The notes under the pieces were generated by a model that was not told the DNA's origin, did no database searches, and worked only from the letters and a program-made list of their open reading frames with translations. Positions 7,836 to 16,089 of a DNA stretch of 64,000 nucleotides are shown one piece after another. Source of the stretch: Clostridium sp. KNHs214 (GTDB lineage: Bacteria; Bacillota; Clostridia; Clostridiales; Clostridiaceae); the NCBI RefSeq assembly GCF_000744935.1, contig NZ_JQMW01000009.1, positions 248,001 through 312,000 of the forward strand. Reading direction: 5' to 3'. How positions within the stretch are numbered: the first letter of the stretch is position 1; every line of letters starts with the position of its first letter. The position numbers were made by a program, and so were the translations under genes.

Positions 7836-8024
7836 AAAAATATATTAAAACAATTACAGATTAGTTTATCTGATGGCTACTTAACGTAAAATTTCCATTG
7901 TACATTAAATGAGAATGCAGTGGTGGCTATATTCACGGAGAATAATTTTAAGCTTCCTATGAAGCAAAACTTTCCATGAAAAAAGAACTTAGATTATTTA
8001 CTAAATTTAAATAGGGGTGATTTT

Positions 8025-9827
8025 ATGATACAAGGAAATATTGATGGTATAAGAAAATCTATTTTAGAAAGAATTGAAAATTTATATGATATAAGTATAG
8101 ATAAATATAGTATTTTTTCTTATGAATTAGTAGATGAAATGAATGATATTAGTAGGATAATAAGAAAGGAAATAAGTGTAGCTATAGATAGAAAGGGAAA
8201 AATCCTTAGCGTTATAGTTGGTGACAGTAGAAGCGCCCAGATGCCATTTATTGAGGATAAAGGTAAAAGGCTTAGTGGCATTAGAATAATTCACACTCAT
8301 CCCAGCGGGAATCCTAAGCTTTCCTCACTGGACATATCAGCTCTTTTAGATATGAAATTAGATGCTATGGTATCCATTGGAGTTAAAGAAAACACTGGTG
8401 ATGCTAGGGTAAATATAGGTTTATGTGATGTATATGATAAAATTTTAATTTGTAGTGAACTTAAAAATTTGAGTATTAAGCAGGCTATAGATTTTCATTT
8501 TATGGATAAGGTTGGATATATAGATAAAATTATCACAGAGATTGAAGTATCTGAGGAAGGAATTGAAAGGGCAATTTTAGTTAGTACAGATAGTGAAGAG
8601 AGTTTAGAAGAGCTTCAGGGACTTGCAGAAGCCTGTGAAGTTCTTCCTGTATATAAAGTTTTTCAGAAAAAGAATAGAATAGATTCAGCTTATTATACAG
8701 GTCAAGGAAAGGCACAGGAACTTAAGTATTTAAGGCAAATTAAAAATGCAAACCTTGTAGTTTTTGATGATGAATTGTCTGGATCTCAAGTTAGAAATCT
8801 TGAAGAAAGGATTGGATGTAAAGTAATAGATAGAACCACATTGATACTGGAAATATTCGCAAAGAGGGCTAAAAGTAAGCAAGCTAAATTACAAGTGGAG
8901 CTAGCTATACTTAAGCACAGACTTTCAAGATTAAGAGGTTTTGGTGCTGATCTTGATAAGATAAAAGGTGGTGTAGGTACAAAAGGAGGTGTAGGTTCAA
9001 GAGGTCCTGGTGAAAAGAAACTTGAAACTGATAGAAGGCACATAGAAAAAAGAATACAGGACATTAAGGAGGAGCTTTTGAGAATAGCTTCCAATAGAGC
9101 AGTTCAAAGGGAGAATAGAAACAAGGGAAGCATAAGTAAGGTAGCGTTAGTTGGGTATACTAATGCTGGAAAATCAACTTTACGTAATAAGCTTTGTGAA
9201 ATTTCATCTTGTAATAATAAATTAAAGAATGAAGTTTTTGAGGCAGATATGCTTTTTGCCACACTAGACACCACTGTAAGAGCTGTAGTTTTAAATGACA
9301 ATAGAAAGATTGCTTTGTCAGATACTGTTGGATTTATAAGTAAACTTCCTCACGAATTAGTGGAAGCTTTTAAGTCAACTTTAGAGGAGGTTATAGAAGC
9401 AGATGTTCTTCTGCATGTGGTGGATGCTTCAAGTGAGGAAGCTTTAGAGCAGATAAAAGCTGTTAATGATGTGCTAGGAGAGCTAAATGTACTACACAAA
9501 AATATCATAGTTATTTTGAATAAAATTGATAAAGTTTCTATAGCTAATTTAGAATCTTTAAGAAGTTTTTTAAAGGATCAGAAGGTGGAGGAGGTAAGTG
9601 CTATAACTGGTAAAAATCTTAATTTACTGTTAAAAACCATAGGAGAAGAAATTCCAGTAAAGCTTATCCAAAAGGAATTTATTATTCCTTACCATGAGCA
9701 GGCTATGGTTTCTATGCTTCATGAAAACTGCAATATTGTAAATGAAGATTATAGAGAAGAAGGAGCTTATATTAAGGCGCAGGTGTATGAAGAAATATAT
9801 GAAAGATGCAAAAAATTTGAGGTTTAA
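8025..9827 (+). CDS. hflX: Ribosome-splitting GTPase HflX, long form with RadC/JAMM-like N-terminus
   Basis: HflX binds and splits stalled 70S ribosomes. The C-terminal roughly 420 residues are canonical: a glycine-rich region before the G domain, G1 (GYTNAGKST, about 375-383), G3 (DTVGF), G4 (NKID, about 505) and G5 (SAITGKN). The protein is 600 aa because about 175 residues precede the usual start. They carry H90-x-H92-P-S-G and S100-x-x-D103, an exact JAMM/RadC-type metal motif. This extension is also known from other clostridial HflX proteins as far as I recall, but its function is unclear. The start follows GGGGTGAT. A 56-bp deleted repeat abuts the stop codon. Expression is probably set by the long leader. 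Confidence 0.9.
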   Translation: MIQGNIDGIRKSILERIENLYDISIDKYSIFSYELVDEMNDISRIIRKEISVAIDRKGKILSVIVGDSRSAQMPFIEDKGKRLSGIRIIHTHPSGNPKLSSLDISALLDMKLDAMVSIGVKENTGDARVNIGLCDVYDKILICSELKNLSIKQAIDFHFMDKVGYIDKIITEIEVSEEGIERAILVSTDSEESLEELQGLAEACEVLPVYKVFQKKNRIDSAYYTGQGKAQELKYLRQIKNANLVVFDDELSGSQVRNLEERIGCKVIDRTTLILEIFAKRAKSKQAKLQVELAILKHRLSRLRGFGADLDKIKGGVGTKGGVGSRGPGEKKLETDRRHIEKRIQDIKEELLRIASNRAVQRENRNKGSISKVALVGYTNAGKSTLRNKLCEISSCNNKLKNEVFEADMLFATLDTTVRAVVLNDNRKIALSDTVGFISKLPHELVEAFKSTLEEVIEADVLLHVVDASSEEALEQIKAVNDVLGELNVLHKNIIVILNKIDKVSIANLESLRSFLKDQKVEEVSAITGKNLNLLLKTIGEEIPVKLIQKEFIIPYHEQAMVSMLHENCNIVNEDYREEGAYIKAQVYEEIYERCKKFEV

Positions 9828-9882
9828 GGTACATGAAAAGAAATAACAAATCGAATATGCTAGTAGTTATTTAAATGTGCCT
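9827..9882. repeat. Family 2 repeat, 56-bp internally deleted copy
   Basis: Begins AGGTACATGAAAAGAAATAA and ends ATGTGCCT, matching both ends of the 159-bp copies at 19228 and 49869 with the middle removed. It is inverted relative to them. Its first base is the last base of the hflX TAA. Confidence 0.7.
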
Positions 9883-9888
9883 AACTTG

Positions 9889-9916
9889 TTTACATTTTAA
9901 ATTATTGCTGTATAAT
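9889..9916 (+). promoter_or_regulatory. Promoter upstream of the nitroreductase
   Basis: TTTACA (9889-9894) and TATAAT (9911-9916) with a 16-bp spacer. About 195 bp of untranslated leader would follow before the gene. I see no known riboswitch in it. Confidence 0.55.
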
Positions 9917-10111
9917 TAAATAGTGATATATTATTTACGTTATAGAATTTAATTAGTTATACAGCTATGTTTATTTTAACAGGAAGTTTGGAGTGAACAT
10001 TGATAATTTTGGTAAGTTTGTTTGGATATATTGACAAGAAGCGCTCACTTCAACTAAGTAAGTAGGGGTAATTTATAAAGTTGTAAATAGTATATGATAG
10101 GAGGAATTTGC

Positions 10112-10663
10112 ATGAATACTATTATAGAAAATATTAAAAAGAGAAGAAGCATAAGAGATTATAAGAAAGAACAAATAAAAGAAGAAGAATTGCAGGCTAT
10201 ATTGGAAGCTGCTATCTATGCTCCTTCTGGTTGTAATGCTCAATCATGGCACTTTACTGTTATTCAAGACAGAGAACTAATAAATCTTATGAGCAATGTG
10301 GCAAAGGAAAAGTTAAAAACTTCTTCAGATGAAGGTTTTAGAAATATGGCAAATAATAAAGATTTAGACTTAACTCATGGAGCGCCAACTTTAGTGGTAG
10401 TATCAGGCAGACAAGATGCTTATTCACCATTAACTGATTGTTCTGCCGCCATACAAAATATGCTTCTTGTAGCGGAAAGTTTAGATATAGGTTCTCTTTG
10501 GATAGGACTTATTGGACTTTCTTTTGACCATGAAGAGGTGGCTAGAAAACTAAACATTCCAGAGGGATATAAGCCTTACTATGGAGTTGCCTTTGGTTAT
10601 AAAGGTTCTGGAGAAGTTAGAGCTCCTAGAAGAAAAGAAAATGTTATAAGCTATATTAGATAA
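10112..10663 (+). CDS. Nitroreductase-family FMN oxidoreductase
   Basis: A 183-residue protein of the NfsA/NfsB-like fold, which as an FMN-bound homodimer reduces nitro compounds, quinones or flavin using NAD(P)H. The N-terminal RRSIRDYK and the ASAPSGCNAQSW-like segment (YAPSGCNAQSWHF) form the FMN phosphate and ring pocket, and the C-terminal GYKGSGEVRAPRRK is typical. AGGAGG (10099-10104) fixes the ATG at 10112 rather than 10094. The gene is followed by a strong terminator, so it is monocistronic. The physiological substrate is unknown. Confidence 0.88.
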   Translation: MNTIIENIKKRRSIRDYKKEQIKEEELQAILEAAIYAPSGCNAQSWHFTVIQDRELINLMSNVAKEKLKTSSDEGFRNMANNKDLDLTHGAPTLVVVSGRQDAYSPLTDCSAAIQNMLLVAESLDIGSLWIGLIGLSFDHEEVARKLNIPEGYKPYYGVAFGYKGSGEVRAPRRKENVISYIR

Positions 10664-10698
10664 CTGTTAATTAGTTATATCATATATAAGTGAGAAGT

Positions 10699-10736
10699 AA
10701 CCACTTTGAAAAATCTTCAAGGTGGTTATTTTTTTT
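10699..10736 (+). terminator. Terminator after the nitroreductase
   Basis: Stem AACCACTTTGAA/TTCAAGGTGGTT with a five-base loop, followed by a T-rich tail (ATTTTTTTT). Confidence 0.85.
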
Positions 10737-10799
10737 GCTGGTATTGGATTGAATATAAAAAATTAAAATTAAGAAGGAAATGTTAAGGAGGAAAAACTT

Positions 10800-12182
10800 G
10801 TGGGAAAATCTATATCAATAGGTTTAAGTCAAATATTTAGTGATAAAAAATTTTATAAAAACACTTTTAGGCTGTCGCTGCCTATAATTATTCAATATCT
10901 AATAGTGTCTTCTTTAAATATGCTAGATACTGTTATGATAGGAAGGGTAGGAGAAGTAGAACTAGCATCTGTGGGTATAGCCAACCAATATTATTTTCTT
11001 TATAGTTTAATAGTAATGGGTATAAGTTCAGGTTGTGCTGTACTTATATCACAGCTCTGGGGAAAAAGAGATAAGGATAATATAAAAAGAGTATTAGGCA
11101 TTGGTATAGTAAGTGGGACGGTTATAACCATTTTATTTTTTATAGTAGCTTTATTTATACCAGGGAAAATTATTGCAATATTTAACAAGGATACAAGGGT
11201 AATAAAGTTAGGAGCAGACTATTTAAAAATTGTATGTTTTAGTTATATTTTCACTACATTTAGTTTTAATTATGCTACAGCATTGAAGAGTATAGAAAAT
11301 GCTACTGTTCCAATGTTAGCTAGTTTAATGGGACTTATAGGCAATGGAATTTTAAATTATATATTTATATTTGGAAAGCTAGGATTACCTGCCATGGGAG
11401 TTAAAGGGGCAGCGCTGGCTACATTAATAGCAAGAATTTTGGAATTAAGTGTTTTAATTATCTATGTATACGGGAAAAAAGGAATACTTGCAGTAAGGAT
11501 AAAAGATATAACTTCTACTACATATCCTTTGTTTAAAAATTTATACAAGATAGTAATTCCTGTAGTTGTGAATGAAGCTTGCTGGGGGCTTGGAAATGTA
11601 ACTTATTCTGTGATATATGGAAGAATAGGTACTAAGGCTACCGCAGCTATACAAATCTGCAGTACAATATTTAATTTTTTTATGATAATAAACTTTGCAT
11701 TAGGTAATGCTTCGGTAGTAATAATAGGAAAGGAAATAGGAGCTGGAAGAGAAGAAAGAGGAAAGTTATACGCTAAACGAATATGTGCCATTTCTTTAGG
11801 CGTTGGAGCTATTTTATCTCTTGTTTTATTTATTACATCACCATGGTTACTTTCTGTATTTAATGTTTCTAGTGAAGTAATTAAGAGTGCACTATACATC
11901 CTATACATATATTCTGCTATATTTACCATTAAGACATTTAACTTCATAATAATAGTAGGTATATTACGTGGTGGTGGAGATGCTACTTATGGAGTATATG
12001 TCCAAGCTATTACTCTATGGTGTATAGGGATACCAGCAGCTTTTATAGCAGCATTTGTATTTAAATTACCCGTTCATATAGTTGTGTTAATGTCAATGAT
12101 AGAAGAAGTAGTTAAAACTGTAATAGTATTAAGGAGATTTATATCAAATAAATGGATTCATAATGTGGTGAAAGATATATAA
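10800..12182 (+). CDS. MATE-family multidrug/Na+ efflux transporter
   Basis: A 460-residue membrane protein with about 12 transmembrane helices in two homologous halves. The N-terminal FRLSLPIIIQYLIVSSLNMLDTVMIGRVGE and the IANQYYFLYSLI region are the hallmark of MATE exporters, which expel cationic drugs in exchange for Na+ or H+. The start is a GTG, set by AAGGAGG (10785-10791) 8 nt upstream. No linked regulator is visible. The substrate cannot be told from sequence. Confidence 0.9.
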   Translation: MGKSISIGLSQIFSDKKFYKNTFRLSLPIIIQYLIVSSLNMLDTVMIGRVGEVELASVGIANQYYFLYSLIVMGISSGCAVLISQLWGKRDKDNIKRVLGIGIVSGTVITILFFIVALFIPGKIIAIFNKDTRVIKLGADYLKIVCFSYIFTTFSFNYATALKSIENATVPMLASLMGLIGNGILNYIFIFGKLGLPAMGVKGAALATLIARILELSVLIIYVYGKKGILAVRIKDITSTTYPLFKNLYKIVIPVVVNEACWGLGNVTYSVIYGRIGTKATAAIQICSTIFNFFMIINFALGNASVVIIGKEIGAGREERGKLYAKRICAISLGVGAILSLVLFITSPWLLSVFNVSSEVIKSALYILYIYSAIFTIKTFNFIIIVGILRGGGDATYGVYVQAITLWCIGIPAAFIAAFVFKLPVHIVVLMSMIEEVVKTVIVLRRFISNKWIHNVVKDI

Positions 12183-12253
12183 AATATGAATTTAGTATGG
12201 AATTTACATATAATTGGGCATGTAAAAATAGTTTATGATAAATAACATTAGTA

Positions 12254-12432
12254 TGATTATTCTAGAAAAAGCATTACATTACCTGAACTATGAAATTTAT
12301 CCGGAATGACTTGCATAAGAAACAAAGAAACTGTTTAAATTTAATTTTAGAAATTCTTAAATTAAATTTATTGTTCCGAGCTCTTATGCAAGTCTTGGAG
12401 GAGAAATTTTATAGTTCCACCACATTATATAT
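12254..12432. repeat. Family 1 palindromic element, copy B (core-less, right end eroded)
   Basis: Starts TGATTATTCTAGAAAAAGCA and contains both arms (GACTTGCATAAGA ... CTCTTATGCAAGTC) joined without the GC-rich core. The right terminal inverted repeat has lost similarity after about 12432. It fills most of the gap between the MATE gene and the convergent helicase gene. Confidence 0.75.
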
Positions 12433-12479
12433 TTGCCAAAGTTCCTTTTGAAATTTGTATTATTTTTGTATTATTATAG

Positions 12480-15400
12480 TTATATTTGAAACAATTCTTT
12501 TATTTCTTCTTCACTCATTTTTCCTAAAACATTCACATCGGAAGCATTTTCAATAGTCATATTAAAAATATCTTTTTTCTTTTCTTGAAGCTTTTGAATT
12601 TTTTCTTCTATGGTACCTTTAGCTACTAGTTTTATAACTTCTACGGTTTTTTTCTGACCAATTCTATGAGCCCTGTCAGAAGCTTGATTTTCCACAGATG
12701 GGTTCCACCAAGGGTCAAAGTGAATAACTGTGTCTGCTCCAGTTAAATTTAAGCCTGTACCACCAGCTTTTAATGATATTAAAAAAACGCTGCATTTTCC
12801 TACATTAAACTCATTTACCATATTGATTCTATCTTCACTTTTTACAGAACCGTCTAAGTACATATAGTTTATATTTTTATTTTTTAATTCTTCAGCTATA
12901 TTTTTAAGCATTGATGTAAATTGAGAGAATACCAAAACTCTATGGTCTTCTTCTAATATATTGTCTAATATATCTAAAAGTGCTGTTACTTTAGAACTTT
13001 CTCCTTTATAATCTTGTACGAATATTGCTGGGTCACAGCAAATTTGTCTTAGTCTTGTTAAAAGTGATAAAATTTTAAATTTGCTTTTATTAAATCCCAT
13101 TTCATTTATGTTCTCATCAATTTCATTTTTAAAGGAATTAACGTAGGAAGTATAAAGTTTCTTTTGTTCATCACATAAATCTACAATAACTGTATGTTCT
13201 ATTTTTTTAGGAAGTTCTTTTATAACATCATTTTTATGTCTTCTAAGAATAAAAGGTTTTATATGGTTATTCAGTTCTTTTAATGCCTCTTCATTTTTGT
13301 TTTTTAGTACAGGGTTTTCATATAGAGTTCTGAATTTAGTGTGGTTTAAAAGGTATCCTGGCATTATAAAGTCAAATATGGACCAAAGTTCTGTAAGAGA
13401 ATTCTCTATAGGGGTACCAGTTAAGGCAAAACGTCCCTTAGCTTTTAAGTTTTTTACAGCATGGGCACTTTGTGAATGAGGATTTTTTATAGCTTGTGCT
13501 TCATCTAAAAAACAGTAACTGAAAGCTATAGCTTTATATTCATCTATATCTATTCTTATAAGAGGATAAGAGGTAATTATCACATCAAGATTATTAATAT
13601 TTTTCATTTTTTCATATCTTAAATCTTTATTACCACACATAACTTCTACCTTAAGCTCAGGAGCAAATTTTTGTATTTCATTTTCCCAGTTATACACAAG
13701 GGAAGTTGGGCATACCACTAGAGAAGGATTAACTTGATCATCATTTTCTCTAGAAGCAATAAATGCAATAGCTTGAAGAGTTTTTCCAAGACCCATCTCA
13801 TCAGCTAATATACCTCCAAAGCCATAGTGTGCTAAGGTTTTTAGCCACTTAAATCCTGTTTTTTGATAATCTCTTAGCATGTTTTGTATGTGACTTGGAG
13901 CTTTAAAATCACTTTCATGAACTTCCTTTATATTATTTATGGTTTCTCTAAATTTATTGTTTTTTTCAACTTCCACAATTTCATTGTCTTTAAATTTTTG
14001 GTCTAAATATAAGGCGTTATATTTACTTAGCAGAATTTTTTCAGACGAAAGTTGAGAGTTTTTAATCCCTAAGTAATCAATGGTGTTGGTGAAATCTTCG
14101 AGAGCTAAAGAATTTAATAGTACAAAGCTTCCATTTTTTAATTTATGATAGTTCTTTTTAGTTTTTATACTATTAAAAATATCTACTAGTTCGTTATTGT
14201 CTATATTATCCATATTAAAAGAAATTTCTAGAAGGTCATCATCATTTATTCTTAAAGAGGATTTTATACTAGAAGAACTGTGAACTTTCATATTTTTAAA
14301 ATCGTCAGAGTAAAACAAGTTGCTTGTATTTTGTAGACTTGTTATACCTCTATATAAGAAGTCCACTATAGCTCCTTCATCCTTAAGAATTAGGAAAGTG
14401 TTCTCCTTTTGAAAACCGTGTTTCTTTAATAGATTTAAGATTTCTAGTTCTTTTTTATTTTCTCTTATAATAATAACTTCACTATTATTTTCTTCATTTA
14501 AAGGGTTTATTTTATGTATGCCGTATTTAAATTCTAAATTGGCAATTATATGATTATCAATTTTATCTAGATATATATTACTTTCTAAAGGTTCTTTAAG
14601 TATATAATCTTTTATTTCATCTTTAATTTGAATTGTTGAAGTTATATTTTTTACAAAAGGTATTATGTATTCTGAAAAATCTCCCCAGCTGCTTCTAGGT
14701 ATTACTATAGGATTTTTCTTTAAAAATTTATTGTGAAAGGGTATGTAATGGTTAATTTGGATTTTGCTTGGTGCATATATTTTATCTTTACATAAAAAGT
14801 ACTTCCCATCACTAGTTAGTGGCAAAAATGGGGGATTTTTTTGAAGCAATAATATATTTTTATGATTTCCACTTATCTGTAATTCTATAGGTAAATTTTC
14901 ATGAACTACATTTACATTTTCAAAAGTTTTATTGTTAAGTTTAAAAGTAAAAATGTGATTATCTAAATAGGAAAGAAGTCTTTTAAACTGTAATTCATTT
15001 AAAGAAACTTGTTTGCCTTTGAAAAATTTCACAGAATTATTGTAGTAACTTAAATTTGAGCTAATGCTTGTTTGAGTCTCATATATTTCTTGAATTAAGC
15101 GAATAATTTTTTTATCCTCTGACTTAAAGGTATGGCAATGAGGATCGTATGTAAAGCCTTTGCCAAACTCTAAGGTTTCTAATGAATTAACCGCTTCTAT
15201 AAATTGCTTCATATTTTTAACTACATATTTTTTATGTTCACCTATTTTTAATTCAATGGAAAATTCATCAGGGTGACAGTTATATTTATCTACAGCTAGT
15301 ATTATGTCTAGTGCTAGTTCTTTTTTATTTAAAATATTATAATCTAATTCCTGTTTTATTGAATTTACAAAAGAAGTAATATCAATAGATTCAGTATTAA

Positions 15401-15749
15401 TTTTCTTTCTATTTTTTTTTGCATTACTTATATCTATGTATTTTAAAAGTAATGCTACTGTGTGTTTACACAAGCCTTCGTATTTTGTAAAGGCTTCACA
15501 GTTACAAAAGCAACTGGAAAGGTTTAGTTTTTCCTCATGTTCTTTAAGAAGCACTGCAATGCAATTATAAGTTTTATAATTGGAATCTTTTACATTGGCA
15601 AAGATTCTTTGACATGGGTTACCATAATCATCTTCTATATCCTCTATAGAAAAGTTTGATATTTTATTTTCTTCATAATATTCTTTCCCCCTTTGAAAGG
15701 TAGAACTATAACATAAATTTTTTAAATCTTCCTTAGAAAAATTAATCAT
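12480..15749 (-). CDS. SWIM-domain SNF2/RapA-type helicase
   Basis: A 1089-residue ATP-dependent DNA translocase. The N-terminal SWIM zinc finger is visible (CFCNCEAF followed by CKHTVALL, about residues 75-105). The helicase core has Walker A DEMGLGKT (about 648), DEAQ (about 748), LTGTPIENS and C-terminal motifs V-VI (SLKAGGTGLNL, QASDRAHRIGQ). Proteins of this type remodel protein-DNA or RNA-polymerase complexes; the exact role in Firmicutes is unclear. The frame opens at a GTG (15758), but GAGGTG (15756-15761) is 6 nt from the ATG at 15747-15749, which is chosen. It stands alone. Confidence 0.92.
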   Translation of the reverse strand: MINFSKEDLKNLCYSSTFQRGKEYYEENKISNFSIEDIEDDYGNPCQRIFANVKDSNYKTYNCIAVLLKEHEEKLNLSSCFCNCEAFTKYEGLCKHTVALLLKYIDISNAKKNRKKINTESIDITSFVNSIKQELDYNILNKKELALDIILAVDKYNCHPDEFSIELKIGEHKKYVVKNMKQFIEAVNSLETLEFGKGFTYDPHCHTFKSEDKKIIRLIQEIYETQTSISSNLSYYNNSVKFFKGKQVSLNELQFKRLLSYLDNHIFTFKLNNKTFENVNVVHENLPIELQISGNHKNILLLQKNPPFLPLTSDGKYFLCKDKIYAPSKIQINHYIPFHNKFLKKNPIVIPRSSWGDFSEYIIPFVKNITSTIQIKDEIKDYILKEPLESNIYLDKIDNHIIANLEFKYGIHKINPLNEENNSEVIIIRENKKELEILNLLKKHGFQKENTFLILKDEGAIVDFLYRGITSLQNTSNLFYSDDFKNMKVHSSSSIKSSLRINDDDLLEISFNMDNIDNNELVDIFNSIKTKKNYHKLKNGSFVLLNSLALEDFTNTIDYLGIKNSQLSSEKILLSKYNALYLDQKFKDNEIVEVEKNNKFRETINNIKEVHESDFKAPSHIQNMLRDYQKTGFKWLKTLAHYGFGGILADEMGLGKTLQAIAFIASRENDDQVNPSLVVCPTSLVYNWENEIQKFAPELKVEVMCGNKDLRYEKMKNINNLDVIITSYPLIRIDIDEYKAIAFSYCFLDEAQAIKNPHSQSAHAVKNLKAKGRFALTGTPIENSLTELWSIFDFIMPGYLLNHTKFRTLYENPVLKNKNEEALKELNNHIKPFILRRHKNDVIKELPKKIEHTVIVDLCDEQKKLYTSYVNSFKNEIDENINEMGFNKSKFKILSLLTRLRQICCDPAIFVQDYKGESSKVTALLDILDNILEEDHRVLVFSQFTSMLKNIAEELKNKNINYMYLDGSVKSEDRINMVNEFNVGKCSVFLISLKAGGTGLNLTGADTVIHFDPWWNPSVENQASDRAHRIGQKKTVEVIKLVAKGTIEEKIQKLQEKKKDIFNMTIENASDVNVLGKMSEEEIKELFQI

Positions 15750-15842
15750 AAAAAGCACCTCATATGGTTTTAGTATATACTTTAGATTATATCAATATTT
15801 GAGAAATTATAAACAAAAGAATATTAAAACAGTAGATATTTC

Positions 15843-15902
15843 TAATTAACTACAATAGAAATTTCATAATTCAAGTAATGTAATGCTTTTGTGGGATAAT
15901 CA
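15843..15902. repeat. Family 1 palindromic element, shortest copy C (60 bp)
   Basis: TAATTAACTACAATAGAAAT opens the copy and GTGGGATAATCA closes it, with AATTTCATAATTC between. It keeps only the outer parts of the arms. No target duplication is seen. It accounts for the middle of the 340-bp gap between the helicase and the PucR gene, and a TATAAT at 15959 is the only promoter-like hexamer seen there. Confidence 0.6.
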
Positions 15903-16089
15903 TTTAATGTGTATTAATGCTAGTAAAGCTTACTAATGATATTTCAAATTATTTTTGGTATAATATATTTATAATGCAATGTATGTGTAGATATAAGAGT
16001 TTAGTATATTAATGGCATTCAAATAATTTTATTGAATGCCTTGTTTTTGTATATATATTCCAAAACCTAATGAGAAAGACGGTGGTTTT

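Larger units (their letters stand above)
7301..8024 (+). promoter_or_regulatory. Long hflX leader with uORFs and three terminators
   Basis: The 720-nt untranslated region holds three short reading frames (7344-7427, 7551-7607, 7803-7835), three successive intrinsic terminators (7593-7621, 7640-7665, 7690-7742), a further GGAGCA/TGCTCC hairpin (7759-7779) and a 26-nt motif (7864-7889) shared with the efflux-operon leader at 28660-28685. The layout suggests ribosome-mediated attenuation: a drug-stalled ribosome on a short frame would change RNA folding and let polymerase pass the terminators. The architecture is seen in the sequence. Antibiotic induction is inferred from the role of HflX in ribosome rescue. 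Confidence 0.6.

Noticed and set aside
7909-7962. 17-codon frame (MRMQWWLYSRRIILSFL) between uORF 3 and hflX
   Set aside because: No ribosome binding site; likely chance, although it also has Arg-Arg.
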